Source: Artemisia argyi
Taxonomy: Eukaryota > Streptophyta > Magnoliopsida > Asterales > Asteraceae
DNA length: 64,000 nt
Assembly (NCBI GenBank): GCA_030686995.1
Contig: CM060706.1
Location: 144,232,505 to 144,296,504 of the forward strand
Direction: 5' to 3'
Of the stretch, positions 22,657-35,150 are shown one piece after another. Under the pieces are notes generated by a model. The model was not told where the DNA came from and did no database searches. It worked only from the letters and a program-made list of their open reading frames with translations. The number at the start of each line of letters is the position of its first letter. Positions within the stretch are counted from its first letter, which is position 1. Position numbers and translations under genes: made by a program.

Positions 22657-24353
22657 CTCTCCACGAGGCAAACTATTGACCAAGCGGCTGGTGGCAAGCT
22701 ACGTGATCGAAGTGCGGAAGAATCATGGGCACTCATAGAAGATCTTGCTCTCAATGACAACGAAAGTTGGAATGATCCCCGTGATTTGAACAAAACGGTC
22801 AAGGCAATATCTTTGCCTTCGAACAATTCAAGCACTCCCGACCGTAGGATCATGGAACTTGAAGACCAAGTCAAGTTTCTCATGAAATCCTACGAAGCTC
22901 CTAAACCTTCAAGCCAAGTGAACAAAATCACTTCTTCATGCAAATTATGTAGTGGTCCTCACGAAACTCATAATTGCATGGAACTTCCCAAATGTGCTTT
23001 TAAGGAATTCTTATCCTCACGTGCTGACAAAGCCGAGGATAGGTGGCCCACCACTAATCGTGGACCTCAGAATTTCTGCGAGGCCTATGAAGCATGGAAG
23101 GATAAGCCAAATTTCAGAGGATACAAGACTCGGAGCGTATCCTTCAATGATTCTCCCCCACTCACCTGGTCCGAGCATTATCCACCGCAAAACACACCTG
23201 AGCAAAGCTATGAAGAAACACTGCGAAAGTCTTTTCTCTCTCAAGAAACACAACTTTCCACGCTCGATAATCAATTCAGACAATAGCAAGCCGATATGAA
23301 TAACAAGGTTGGTAATCTATTGAATGGTATTAATGAGCGCATTGCTAGTAAATTGGCTTAGGCTGAAGAGGTCAAATCCGTCACCATCATTAATCAGCCA
23401 AAGGTGAAGGAAACTAGGGACCCTTTTGACTCCTCAGGACCAATCCACTTCGTGAACACCATTACCACAATACCTGCTACTAAACCCGATAAGAGCCAAC
23501 AACAAACTAGGAATGGGGACCATGAAGTAGAAAGTAGAGCCCCAAAGAAGGACCACGATGTGACTAAGAGCCCTGTTGACTTACCCGAGAACTCCATCAC
23601 ACAAGGGTTGAGCGAGTGGAAGGAGTTGAAAGAAGAATCCGAGGGGCCTAAGGAAAATCCCAGAGTTTTGGATAACTCTATTATGGAGGAGCTCGAGAAA
23701 GACACGGTAGGGGTTTCTATAGGGTGTAGAAATAGGATAGAGGAAGGCGACTCCAAGGTTTTTAAGATTTCTTACACCATTAGGAAAAAGCTTATAACTG
23801 ATGCCTACATAGATCCTGACCTCCTAATAAATGCGATCTCTCTCTCCCTTTACAACGAAGCCTTCCCTGAACAAATTATGTGTAAAGGATTCAATAGTGT
23901 CAGGATAGAGAAAAGGTTACCAATTATGATTGGAGGATTCATCAATGACATTGATCTAACCGTGACCGATGACATGGACTCATTCATTTGTCCAACATTA
24001 ACTAACCTCGTCCTCGGAAAACCATTTGTAAAAGAAACAGGGGTGACCATAGATGAGAGCAATGGTAGTGCACTATTTACCAATGGTGTCAGGAAGGTGA
24101 TTTTTCGTAAGGGAAATGAGGAAGTTTATGAATACCAACCATCATTGGATTGTAATACAAGTGGATTACAAGGTAGAAGGTCGGGAAAGATAAAGCGACG
24201 TGATCCGAATAACCTCAAAATCCCTTGTATGATCGGTCACAAGCATTTTTATAATGTCTACATTGAGGTGTGCCTACCCAAGAATGTTATGTCCTTCTTT
24301 CATTACAATAATATTTGTAGATGGGGGTTGATTTATAAAGGAGAAAATGTTGT
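22657..24353 (+). pseudogene. E1 ORF piece 3: Gag end, zinc knuckle, retropepsin-like domains
   Basis: Resumes the Gag frame after T1. The zinc knuckle CKLCSGPHETHNC (CX2CX3HX4C) is near 22940-22980. In-frame TAG codons at 23284-23286 and 23359-23361 follow. The next part (23404 on) is a charged linker, then a retropepsin-like domain: YIDPDLLINAISLSLYNEAF aligns to the protease active-site strand with Asp kept but Gly lost, and LTNLVLGKPFVKETGV is the flap/core end. A second, similar domain starts at CMIGHKHFYNVYIEVCLPKN. It is cut at GENVV by the E3 insertion and continues at 61530. No RT follows. Confidence 0.87.
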
Positions 24354-25225
24354 TGATGAGGCGAAAAATGATCCATTTTTAGGGGGTCATTTAAGCCCGG
24401 AATTGAATTTATTTAATCAAATATTGCCCTAAATCGTTCCTTTTGTGATTTTAGGTACTTTTGGAGTGAATTCTGGAAAAGGAAGCATTTTGGACGTTTT
24501 TGGAGCATAAAAGTAAAGAAAACGGCAAAGTCTTAATTTTCCTTGTTGGGAACAGTACCTGACGGCGTCACCAATTTCTTAATGACGGCATCAAGAGAAA
24601 ATACAAGAGGTGAAGAGGATAGAGTCCATGACGGTCCAGAAGGTTTTTACACTAGGGCATGACGGCGTCACCATAGGCCGTCATGGCCCCATTACTCATG
24701 ACGGCCCAGAAGAAAACTACTCTTGACGGCGTTAGATCTGGATCTAGGCAATCCGATTTTATTATGGGAGGCGGGTTGACGGCGTCATAATTTTCTTCTT
24801 GACGCCGTCACCTTGGAAAATCTATATATACTTTTGTAATTTTCATTCATTAGGGGAGGACAATTTTAGGGACGACTTGAATAAACCCTAGCACGATTTT
24901 ATCAGTATTTTCAAGGGTTTTCACCCCTTGAAACCTTTCATGTTCAATTAAGATAAGTATCTTTTCAATTCATTCAATATGTCTATGTGTTGTTTGAATA
25001 TATCTTACGCTTGTCTTGATTTTAACATGCTAGGCTAGATCTCTTGTGTGTTTTCTTAGATGTAGTGAAACCTAGATGTTGATTATGGGTTGATTGTTTG
25101 TTTATAGTTGTTACGGATGAATGATTTCGATGTTAGGCTTAAGAAAACTGGCAGACTTCCATAGTGTAACTTGCTTGAACGTCTTAAGAAACATGAACCA
25201 ATGCGTACTAGGTTTTTATGGTTGT
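24354..25225 (+). repeat. E3 5' LTR, first part
   Basis: 872 bp starting TGATGAGGCGAAAAATG. It carries the TGACGGCGTCA cluster and TATATATA just downstream. It is broken at GTTGT (25221-25225) by C2; the remaining 574 bp are at 46102-46675. Joined, the length is exactly that of the right LTR. Confidence 0.93.
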
Positions 25226-25560
25226 TGTTGGGTACGCTTGAAGTGACGATCATTATCGAGTCAATGAGTCGTGTAATAGGTTGCAACGTTAAAACTTTAA
25301 TATGTTTTATAATTATTCTTGTTTAGAATACATGTATTGTTAAAGTCTAAGGGCTATTAGTGATATTTTGAGAAACATGTAAGATGCCCTAGACTAGGAG
25401 TATAAATACTCTTGTAAGCTCTCATTTGAGAAGGGGTTGGTTCATTAGGAATAAGAAATATCTCTTATTTCCTCTCTTGTTTCTCTCTCTCTAACACATA
25501 TCTTTCTCTCTCTAAACATTTCTCTTATGTGTGAAAATACATAAAAGTCAGGACCCAACA
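25226..25560 (+). repeat. 5' LTR of C2
   Basis: 335 bp, TGTTGGGTACG...GACCCAACA. Matches 45756-46096 with about a dozen substitutions plus a CT-repeat length change. Confidence 0.93.
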
Positions 25561-25562
25561 AT

Positions 25563-25576
25563 TGGTATCAAGAGCC
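25563..25576 (+). other. primer binding site of C2
   Basis: TGGTATCAAGAGCC two bases after the LTR, similar to the complement of initiator tRNA-Met (TGGTATCAGAGC) with an extra A. Standard position and type for plant copia elements. Confidence 0.85.
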
Positions 25577-25792
25577 TAACAATGATCTAGGAGTGATTTG
25601 AGTTTGGTTGTATTGTTTTTTAAGGCTTTCTACACGTTTTTGTTTAAAAAGATCATTACTTTTCTTGTTTTTCTTGGCTTTTAACACTTTTTTGATTACA
25701 AACTAGTGTTATAAACCTTTTCCAACAAGAAAGTTTCAATCTTTTTGAAGTTTCAAAGCTTAAAAAATTCGATTTTGGTTATTGTGCTTGTT

Positions 25793-26230
25793 TTCTAGAA
25801 CACAAAAAATTTTCATAAAAATCATCAAGTTTGCAACTTTCTTTAAGTTTTGGTGTTTTTATAACTAGAAGTACAAGAATCTTGAAATACAAACTTCATT
25901 TGGATGAGCTTTTAGCAAAATCAAAATTCTAGCAAACTTTCTAGAACACAAAAAATTTTCATAAAAATCATCAAGTTTGCAACTTTCTTTAAGTTTTGGT
26001 GTTTTTATAACTAGAAGTACAAGAATTTTGAAATACAAACTTCATTTAGATGAGCTTTTAGCAAAATCAAAATTCTAGCAAACTTTCTAGAACACAAAAA
26101 ATTTTCATGAAAATCATCAAGTTTGCAACTTTCTTTAAGTTTTGGTGTTTTTATAACTAGAAGTACAAGAATCTTGAAATACAAACTTCATTTGGGTGAG
26201 CATTTTGCAAAATCAAAATTCTAGCAAACT
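25793..26230. repeat. three tandem 146-bp units in the C2 leader
   Basis: Units start at 25793, 25939 and 26085, each with TTCTAGAACACAAAAAATTT, and are nearly identical. A fourth unit begins at 26231 but soon diverges. This is the untranslated leader between the PBS and the ORF at 27116. Confidence 0.92.
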
Positions 26231-26404
26231 TTCTAGAACACACTTGTACCATCTTTCTAAATCACAAAGTTTCTAAATCACAAAGTTTCGAGAACACACT
26301 TGCTCCCGTTGCTTACTCGGTGTTTCCCTTGCTTGTATAAGTGAGAAAACACTTCGACTCGTGGTATACTCTCTAAATTGTATAATTTAGAAAGTTTTGT
26401 TGCT

Positions 26405-26648
26405 AAGTTTCTAGAATACTGAAAAGTTTCTAAAACACTGAAAAGTTTCTAGAACACTGAAAAGTTTCTACAATACTGAAAAGTTTCTAAAACACTGAAA
26501 ATTTTCGAGAACACTAAAAAGTTTCGAGAACACTGAAAAGTTTCTAAAACACTGAAAAGTTTCTAGAACACTGAAAAGTTTCTAAAACACTGAAAAGTTT
26601 CTAGAACACTGAAAAGTTTCTAAAACACTGAAAATTTTTCTAGAACAC
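26405..26648. repeat. 19-bp tandem array with TTCTAGAA motifs
   Basis: About 13 units of GAAAAGTTTCTARAACACT. Alternate units contain TTCTAGAA, the minimal heat-shock-element palindrome (TTC-nn-GAA). The array lies in the transcribed leader of C2, so it may be regulatory, structural or simply slippage-expanded. Confidence 0.88.
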
Positions 26649-26888
26649 CTTTTAGAATTTTTTTTTTCTAGTACACTTTTAGAAAATTTTTTCTAGAACT
26701 TTTAGAAAATCTTTTGGTGGACAAAGTTTCGAAAATTGTTGGTGGATTAAAAGTTCGTTGACCAAGGAATGTAACCTTCACCAAACCCAACTCCTATTTC
26801 GTTGAGCCGATCCAAGATCAACTTTATCACACATCGTTACACAAGAAACTTTCTAACATCTTCTTACTATCTTCTTTCTATTTCTTAA

Positions 26889-26960
26889 AAAAAAAAAAAA
26901 ACACAAAAAAAAAAAAAAAAAAAAACAAAACAAAACAAAAAAAAAAAGAAAAAAAAAACA
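26889..26960. repeat. A-rich tract in the C2 leader
   Basis: Runs of A broken by single C or G, e.g. several CAAAA steps, about 70 bp. Low complexity, with no coding content. Confidence 0.9.
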
Positions 26961-27115
26961 AAAATCAAATTTTTAGGGGAAAATTCAAATTTTGGAAGAG
27001 AAAATTTTTCAAATTTATTTTGGAGGGGAAATCAAAAATCACTATTTCGACCTTGTGTGTGACATTTTTTGGTTGATTATTTCGATTACATCGCACCAAT
27101 CACGGGGGAGAGAAA

Positions 27116-29955
27116 ATGTATCAATCAAGTTCACAAGAGAGAAAGATGTCTAAAGTTGAGAAAAGAGCCATCCATTCTATAGAAGATTGTTTAGCATATT
27201 TTCATTCAGTTAAGATTCAATGCAAGATTCTTTTAGAAACAAGGTTTCCTTCGTGGAGTACCTTTACTGTATTCTTCGGAACAGAAACGGACGTTCTAAC
27301 CTTTCAAAGGAAACTCCGAGAAAACATAGTTCAACTAGAAAAGCAAATTGAACAGGGAAGCGATTGCATGGCAAGATTTAGAGCGCTCAAGGCTCAGTTC
27401 AAAGAGTTCATGGCAATGGATTTTAATGTGTTCAAAACTTCTCGAGACTATGAATCTCAAAGCACGTTATGGAGAGAGAACATCACTAGTATGGAGGTTG
27501 AAGCTTTTAGAGATCAGCTTGTTTCAAGAATGAGCTACTTAGAATTTGTACTTAATAAAAGATCACTTCATCTGAGTGTTGTCAAAGAACTAGAGATGCA
27601 GAAACGAGATGATGATGTTAATGGTAAAGATATATTTGAAAATGTGTTTGCTTATGAGACACAAAGTCATGGACAACCTGAGTACATTAACGACACATAT
27701 GTAGTGAATCAGGATGATAGAAATATTACTCCTGAGACTCCACATATGGATCCTAATGGAGGTACGGCTGTGCATAACAATGTGAATCATGATCAAGAAT
27801 GTTCTTCAACTGCTTTGATAAAGAAGAATATGCAAAACGATGTTGCTCAATGCAACAAGCTCAATTGTGAACTAAAAGAAAAAAATGTGTCATTAACAAG
27901 GGACATTGAGTGCTATAAAATATAACTTTAAAATCTTGAAAACAAAGTCAAACGTGAAAAAAGTTTTGAAAAGGCATTTCAAGAATATTATAATAAATAA
28001 CAAGATCTTCAACATAAAATGCGAGAATTAATTGAGTCAAACAGCAAATTGGTTTCTCAAATGGAAAAAGAAAAATGCGTGCTCAAACAACAAGTTGAAC
28101 AACTTCAAAAAGAGCTTTCAAAAACACAAACAGAGTTGTCAACTTGTAAAATGAAATTTTATGAACATAAAGTGAGTAAAAGGAAAGGGAAGACTCGTAT
28201 CTTAACGACATTGTTGATTTAGAAGCTAAATTAAAAGTTTTTGAAAAAGTTGCTTGTGATAAATCGTTGATTGTGGAGTCTAAAAACTTAAGAGTGGAAA
28301 ATGGGATGTTGAGACACGAAAATGAAAAGATTTTAAAAGAGTCAAGCGACATCCAAGAGAAACTTAAACATCAAATATTTTCTCTTGAACAAAATTTTCA
28401 AAGATGTCAAGCACAAAGCATTAACTTTGAGCTAGCTTTACAACACAATCTTGAAAAGCAGTCTTTCGAAAACCCCTGGATGTCGAAGCTTGAACATGTT
28501 GAAGATGAAAACGTGTCAATGAAATGTCAAATTTCAAAATACAAAAAAGAGATTGAGCGTTTGAAACAGATTTACAAAAACCTGTTTGATTCAATCAAAA
28601 GTTCACGAGTTCAGAAACAAAACTCAAACTTGAAACAAAAAGAGACTGAAGATTTGAAGTCTCAACTGTATGAATTCGCTGATAAAAAGTTTGAAAATGC
28701 TTTGCAAAAGATTGAATCAATGAAAAAGAAAAATGTTGATTTTCAAATCACAAAAGTTTCCTTTCCAAAACCCCTGTTCGATTCTAATACTCCAGTTTTT
28801 GATAAGGAAACGGGGGAGAAAATGTATCTTTTTGAAAATGAAAATCACGTGCTTCAAACGAAAGTAGTTGAGCTTGAAACGGTTTTAGCTCAACAAACAA
28901 ACGAATTTGAGGATGCCAAAACCGACTTTTTCAACAAAGCAACCAAATTTGAAAATTATTTTGAAAGACTTAAAAAAGAAAATGTTGAGTTAGAACGGAA
29001 ATTGGCTCGTAAAACGGATGATTCTAAAGCCAAAAAGGATCAACTTTTGAAACAAATTGCTTCTTTAGAATCAAAGTTGGCATCCCAAGACCATCTTTCT
29101 CTTCAAAAAGAATACAATGATTTGAGAACTTCATACAATGCTTTAAAAGTGAAGTTTGATACACTTAACCGATCAAAGGGAAAAGCTCCAATTTCAAATG
29201 TTTCAACACCAGAAGTGAGTGTTTCGAAGAAGGTTTACACGGGTGAATCTTCAAAACCATTTTCGAAAAGGGTTTCTTAGTTTACAACCTATTCTTTGCA
29301 AAAAGGAAGGAAGTTTTCAAAGAGACCAAGTTTTACCGAAACATTTACTTCTAAAAGGTTTTCAAATCCAAATGCTTCAATTAAAATGAAACAAATTCTT
29401 CAAACTCTACACACTCATTTTACACCGGTAAAGCAAGTGTGGAGACCAAAACAAGGTTTTTCAAAACCCCCAAATGCTTCAAAAGAAAAGAATCATGTTT
29501 TTCAAACTCCACACTCTCGTTTTACACCGGTAAAGCAAGTGTGGAGACCAAAGCAAAGTCGTTCAAAACCTTTCAAATATTCAATATCAGAATTGCTTTC
29601 GCTGCAACATGAAAATGACTCTGCTTTAAACATTCCAAATACCAGAAGGTTTCCATTTATCACTGAAACAAATCTTCAAAGAGAACCCATGAGGTTCAAA
29701 TCTAGATGGAAATCTTCCTTTTCAGATTTTAAAACTCCAAGAGAAACGCCGGGTCTCTGAAACAATTTTCAACAGAAAAAGAGGTTTAAATCACCATTGA
29801 TTCCACGAGTGTTATTTCAATATGAAACACTGGTTTTCAGTCCTCGTTGGAATTCAACATCTTTAAATCAGATTGACACAACCTACAAATGGATTTCAAA
29901 ATTTGGTAAACCCGTTGGCGCCGTGCTTAAATGGGTTCCCAAGGTTGTTGTCTAA
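27116..29955 (+). pseudogene. C2 coiled-coil Gag-like ORF
   Basis: Starts MYQSSSQERKMSKVEKRAIH. The frame stays open to a TAA at 27923-27925, continues to 28222, shifts to the next frame (28267-29280), then is interrupted by TAG at 29278-29280 and TGA at 29758-29760 before ending at 29953-29955. The middle is long, heptad-rich coiled coil (KLVSQMEKEKCVLKQQVEQL and similar). The C-terminal part has a duplicated HFTPVKQVWRPKQ motif (near 29416 and 29521) and ends WISKFGKPVGAVLKWVPK. Similar coiled-coil plus W-x-P segments occur in Asteraceae copia Gag-Pol proteins, which supports a Gag-derived origin. I see no zinc knuckle. Function beyond a structural role is unknown. Confidence 0.72.
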
Positions 29956-31312
29956 TCTCAAATGCTTAATGGCTTGTAAGTATTTCAGCTTACAACCCGG
30001 GATTAAACATTACGACTTGTGCACACATTTCAGTGTACAACTCGGGTTTCAGAGAAAGGAAAGTGCCTTGCTAAACCATTCTTTAAAACCAAACGTGCAC
30101 TTATCCTTAAAAATAAGAAGAAGTTTTCATGCAAAGCTTATCTAAAACTTCTTAATCTTGAGCAAAATTTATTCAAAAATTTTCAAAAGGTTTTTCAAAA
30201 CTTTTCAAAATTTTGCTCAAGATTGTTTTTCAAATCTTTCCTCCCCAATTCGCTCCAAAGTTTAAAAATGTCAAAACATATGCGAGTTTTGAGGGGGAGT
30301 ATTTCCAAAACAAAATGTTCCGTCAAAATCATGCTTCTTACTTTTGAGTAGAATTAATCAAATTTTCAAAGTTTTTTCTAAATTTTACTCAAAAGGACAA
30401 GTATTCCCTCTCGTAATCAAAACCTCAAAAAGTTATTTCACTTATTGAAGGGGGGGGGGGGGGGGTATTTGAAATGATTTTTGTTCAAAATGATAAGTTA
30501 TTGGTGAATCTCCTCATAAGACTCAAAAAGCATATTTTAATCAAAAGTTCATCAAAAATAACATCTTATATGCTATTTTTGAGGGGGAGAAAAGTAAAAG
30601 TGATTAAAATATGAATGTTTAAGGATGCTAAAAGTTCAATCTCGTGCGAGCTCGACTCAGAATTGACCCAGGAATTGACGAAACAAAAAGTTAGTAATCG
30701 AAAAGACTTATCCTCGACGGGTAATGACATCAAGTTAGTTACCAGAGCTAGTTGTCACCTAAAAGCTGACAATGGAACTCTCTAACTAGCCACCTAAGAG
30801 TGTCTCGAAAAGGATTGGTCAAAGTAGATATGTACCATTTCGAGAAACTTTCTGTGGACTCGACCAGGCCGGGTAATAATTTCAAGCTAGTCTGACTAGT
30901 GATGTAAGCGTGTCTCGAATCGGTCTTGTTCACTGAAAGTGGATCAATTCAAAAAGTGCTTGCTCCTCTCACATGTGCAAACTTATTAAATACTCATGAG
31001 CACATGTGAAGGGGGAGCCCTTCATAAACATAAAACTCTTAAAGTGTTAAACAACATGTTTGATAATCACAAACACTTTGAGAGATTTTCAAGCAAAGGT
31101 TTCATGGCTATTGTCGGATAATCATGGAGTTATAAGGTGATTAATATAGGATAAACCGTCCTATGATCCGCCTAAGCGGGAGGGATCTACCCAAGGACAT
31201 CACCAATAGTTAGAACTAGAAATCCTTAGGTATGATATGAAAAAAAGGAGTAAAGAATGAAAGGAGAAAGAAGGAGTTGAAGAATTAAAAAGAAAAGTAA
31301 AGAAAAGGGTGA
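29956..31312 (+). other. C2 3' non-coding part, left of the Tekay-like insert
   Basis: No credible coding frame. It contains four TGARGGGGGAG-like purine motifs (about 30289, 30447, 30578 and 31010). One has expanded to a run of 16 G at 30450-30465. The last ~80 bp (31230-31312) is strongly purine-rich and separates C2 from the truncated Tekay-like LTR. Confidence 0.6.
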
Positions 31313-34300
31313 AAAGTACTAAGTTTGAAAATCCATAACAATGGGGAAACACTAAGTATAGGTCCTCTAGCATCCTACACTCATCACTCAAAGCCCCGCT
31401 TCCCGCTTATTACCTGCCGCAGAGAAAAGAAAATGCGGCTGAGCTAACGCTCAGTGAACAAATATAAATAAAGATCGGTAATAAGCATAAACGAAAAGAA
31501 TAGACGAATAAGAGTCCACGAGAATCTGCAAAGATTAAGGTCAACGAAATATAGCATATGTGATAATGAATCAATGATTCATTAAAAGAAATATGAAACG
31601 GATATAAACATAAGCTAAGAGAATACAAATTTATAATAAGCATAAAGAGAATGGAAATATAAGGATGTCAAATAATAACAAAGAAATGCCCAGATAATCA
31701 TACAAATTGCACAAAGGATTTGCAACTCCAATGTACTAGTGTGAAATGGAGTGTATTGCACACACTAAACCATTCACCAAATAATACAAAACAAAGTACC
31801 TAGGATGCATCCATACGCCCCCTGCAAAACAAATATATATGCACAAAGCTCTAGGCTAAGTAAACATATACAATAATAAATATAGGCCTGAATAGCTATA
31901 GCATAATAGGGAACGTTGTGGACTAAAACCCACCTCCACAGATAGTGTCAATACCACTGGTGCATCAGTGGCAAGGCCATGGACTCCCCATGACTGGCTA
32001 CAAATTAATCAAATCATATACAAGTAACACATAATGGGCATAGAATCAAGAATGCTATAGAAAAGAAATATAGCATGCAAACGAATATCAAGCTCATATC
32101 AATATCAAGTATCAACAAACACGAATCAAACAAAGGGAACATAGCAATGGCTTAACTGAAGGGATCATAATCGAAATATTAAACAAAAGAGAGAAAGATG
32201 GCCTTTACTAAAAAAAGCGGAATATCTGTACCTTAGGAAATGAAAGCAAATGGAAAAGAACACAGGGAAAAGTGGATCACTCCTTCTTCCCCGAACCTAC
32301 ATGAATTATAATTACATATTACTTATACGTTTATTTAATATTATAACGGATTTTAAATGCTTGTTATAATTACGTCTTCATATTTAGGGTTTATTTAGGT
32401 TAAAATGTTCAAAACATAGGTTTAGGGTTCCTTTAATCAATGCATAATTTAATTAGATTATAAATGTGATTCCAAATTAGGTTTGGTCGAATTAGAAGTT
32501 TAGAGTATAAAATGTAAATTATCAAAATTTAATATTAAAAGTCAATTAAAATTATCTTAAAGTTTATTTTAATAAATTAATATTAGGATAATTATTTCGG
32601 ACCCCGTCGTTATAATTTATTAACGTATTACCGACATTAATCATAGACCGCGATGACCCAAAATATAATTGGCACTCACACGCATGCCCAACAAATCCAA
32701 CTCACGCATGATTATCTAGTATTCAGATGACACACTCACATGTTTTATTTTTATGTATTATATGAGATACATGCATGCAATATGAACACAAGTTAAACTC
32801 TTAGACGAAATGATAGATCGAAACCGAAACAATGACACAAATGTGAGACTAAAATAGCGTGACAACAAAGGCTTTAGCGAGGCCAAAATGTAACCAAATT
32901 AAACTCCCTATATACGTTTAAATTCAATCAGACCTTAAACCAAAAGAACTCACATGTTTAATAATCAAAGAAATATCAAAGCCCTATGTTTTAATTCTAT
33001 TCGAAGCATATATGCAGGTTTACATTCGATTGGTTGTGAGTTTTAGGAGTCATTTATGAGGAAGTTAATAAACATGCATGACCAAAGCAGAAAACAAAGA
33101 CACAATTCATAATGTAACGTGACCAAATAAATCCTACGTCTACTTGTTTTAGATCTGATTACGAAACAGATTTCACAGGTTAATTACCTAAGATGAAACC
33201 CCTACAAACCGCCCCAAGAGCGACACGTACGTAACCATGCATACACACCCACACGACCTCAGTTTTATCAAGACAACCACGGAGTTTAACGAGACCAAAA
33301 ACAGCCTAAGTCTAACCTTTTGGATCTGATTATAGCTCACGTCTCATAGGTTTATTTAGTCGATTTTATACCTGTAAAACAGCCCCATGTCGATACACGA
33401 TTCCACATACACAAACACAACAATAATGACACAAACACACTCCACATGAAATCACAAAACAGCCCTAGCCATCGTTAACATGTTCATATGGTTTCCAGTT
33501 TAGTAAGGTTCATGAAGCGTGCATTAAGTGGTTCAAATAGGGCTGAAAGATCAGCTTAGGGTCGAGTAAAGGTGGATCAAACAATCAGTAACATGGGTCG
33601 ATCAAACAGAAAAGAAGTAAGGGTCGAATACACTAGGTTATGTGTCGATTTTATGATTCCAAGATTTGTTATTTCATGTGAGATAGTTATGATTTTATAA
33701 GGCCCAATTACCATACGAATACAAAACATATGTGTTATACGATTTAAGGTTTCATTAACAGGTTATATACGTACATATATATGTTTTGACGAGACGGAAA
33801 GTAAACACCAAAACAAGTGCATTACCAAGTTTTAGTATAGTTAGTTATGATTTCATGTGTCGCATTCGTGGTGTATATATAAAGATTAACGAACAGTACG
33901 TAATAAACAGATCCGAGTAGCATGTTAACTGTTGGGTTTTTTTATAGTGTATGTCGTATATAAGTGTGTGACAAGGGAGTACATATGTACCTTGGCTGGA
34001 TCGAGAGGAAAGACCAAGAAGATCAAGAACAGTAACCCGCAACTAACTAGACAATAAGCTGGAATCCCTACTATCAATCGATCACCCAACAGCAACAAAC
34101 CTTATCACCCACGAAACATAGCAACAACCCTTCGAACCTTTGACCCTCGAGAGAGAAAAGATAGCAGGAACCTTGTGTGTGTTATGTTTTGTATCGAATG
34201 GAAACAAAGAATGAGGAGGCAAAGTATATAAGATGGAAAACGTGTATTTTGTTTGGAAAGGAAATAATATCGTATAATTTATAGCAAAGAAGTGAGTCGA

Positions 34301-34732
34301 GGTATATTAGGCAGAGATAGGGAACTAATGCATTCTCATCCTTTTGAAATATTGGGTCAAATGATATAAGGCTTAAAAGAAACGTGTAAGTATCAAAGGA
34401 ATGTGGCTTGTTTGGAGAAGAGCTGTGCATGCAAATCTCCCATTCTTTTTATAAGATTCGAACAAATCAAGAAGAATAAAAATTGGGTCTCCATAATACG
34501 TATGAGATTGTATAGGATTAGGATATGTTTTTAATTTGTAACAAACTTTATTATTTGGGTACATTTACTTAGGTTATAATTTATAATGTATTAATATCAC
34601 ATGACATATAGTTTTAGGCTTTTATTTGTAGCTTAACATAAGGTTCAAAGTTTAGTTGTTATTTAGTCCCTTAACTTTAAAAATTTTCAAATTATACCCC
34701 GTTTTAGGTTTACAGATATTTGGGTTTTACAA
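31313..34732 (-). repeat. 3' LTR of the Tekay-like element, truncated
   Basis: Colinear with the 5' LTR from the AAAGTACTAAGTTTG block onward; about 190 bp corresponding to 40931-41124 is absent. The U3 start is TGTAAAACCC (minus strand). The adjacent polypurine tract AGAAGGGAAGAG (minus strand, ~34736-34747) confirms orientation. In the stretch compared by eye, divergence from the 5' LTR is about 2-3%. Confidence 0.9.
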
Positions 34733-34799
34733 CTCTTCCCTTCTAAAAAAATTTCGTCCGCGAAATTGAAATGAAAAGAATGAACGAAAGCGTACCATA

Positions 34800-35150
34800 T
34801 CAAAGAAAGAAATGCGGATAGCTAGTTCGTATAGATTCTTCGGTCTCCCAAGTAGCTTCGCGCTCGGGATGATTCTTCCAAAGAATCTTGACAAACGGAA
34901 TGACCTTATTTCTCGTGACTCTATCTTGACGATCTAAGATAGCCTCAGGCTCTTCAGCCAAAGACAGATCAGCACGAATCTGATCCAACGGATATGAAAC
35001 TACATGCAGCAGATGATAGTTATAGCCTCTTAACAAAGATACGTGGAATACGTTATGCACATGAGATAGCTGGGGAGGTAAAGCCAAGCGATAAGAGACT
35101 TCACCAACACGCTCTAAGATTTCAAAAGGACCGATGAACCGCGGACTTAA
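34800..35150 (-). pseudogene. Tekay-like integrase C-terminus and chromodomain
   Basis: Frame [17 protein letters not shown] followed by a chromodomain-like end with the aromatic/acidic residues [19 protein letters not shown]. It is separated from the main pol frame by a deletion of about 4 bp near 35150. Chromodomains of this type are thought to direct integration to heterochromatin. Confidence 0.87.

Noticed and set aside
24560..24820. CRISPR-like repeat array in the E-type LTRs
   Set aside because: The repeated TGACGGCGTCA units are only 11 bp with irregular spacing in a plant LTR; no cas genes or unique spacers of constant length.
27116..29280. A host myosin- or kinesin-like coiled-coil protein
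   Set aside because: It sits between a copia PBS and polypurine tract within matching LTRs; no motor domain or gene context is present.
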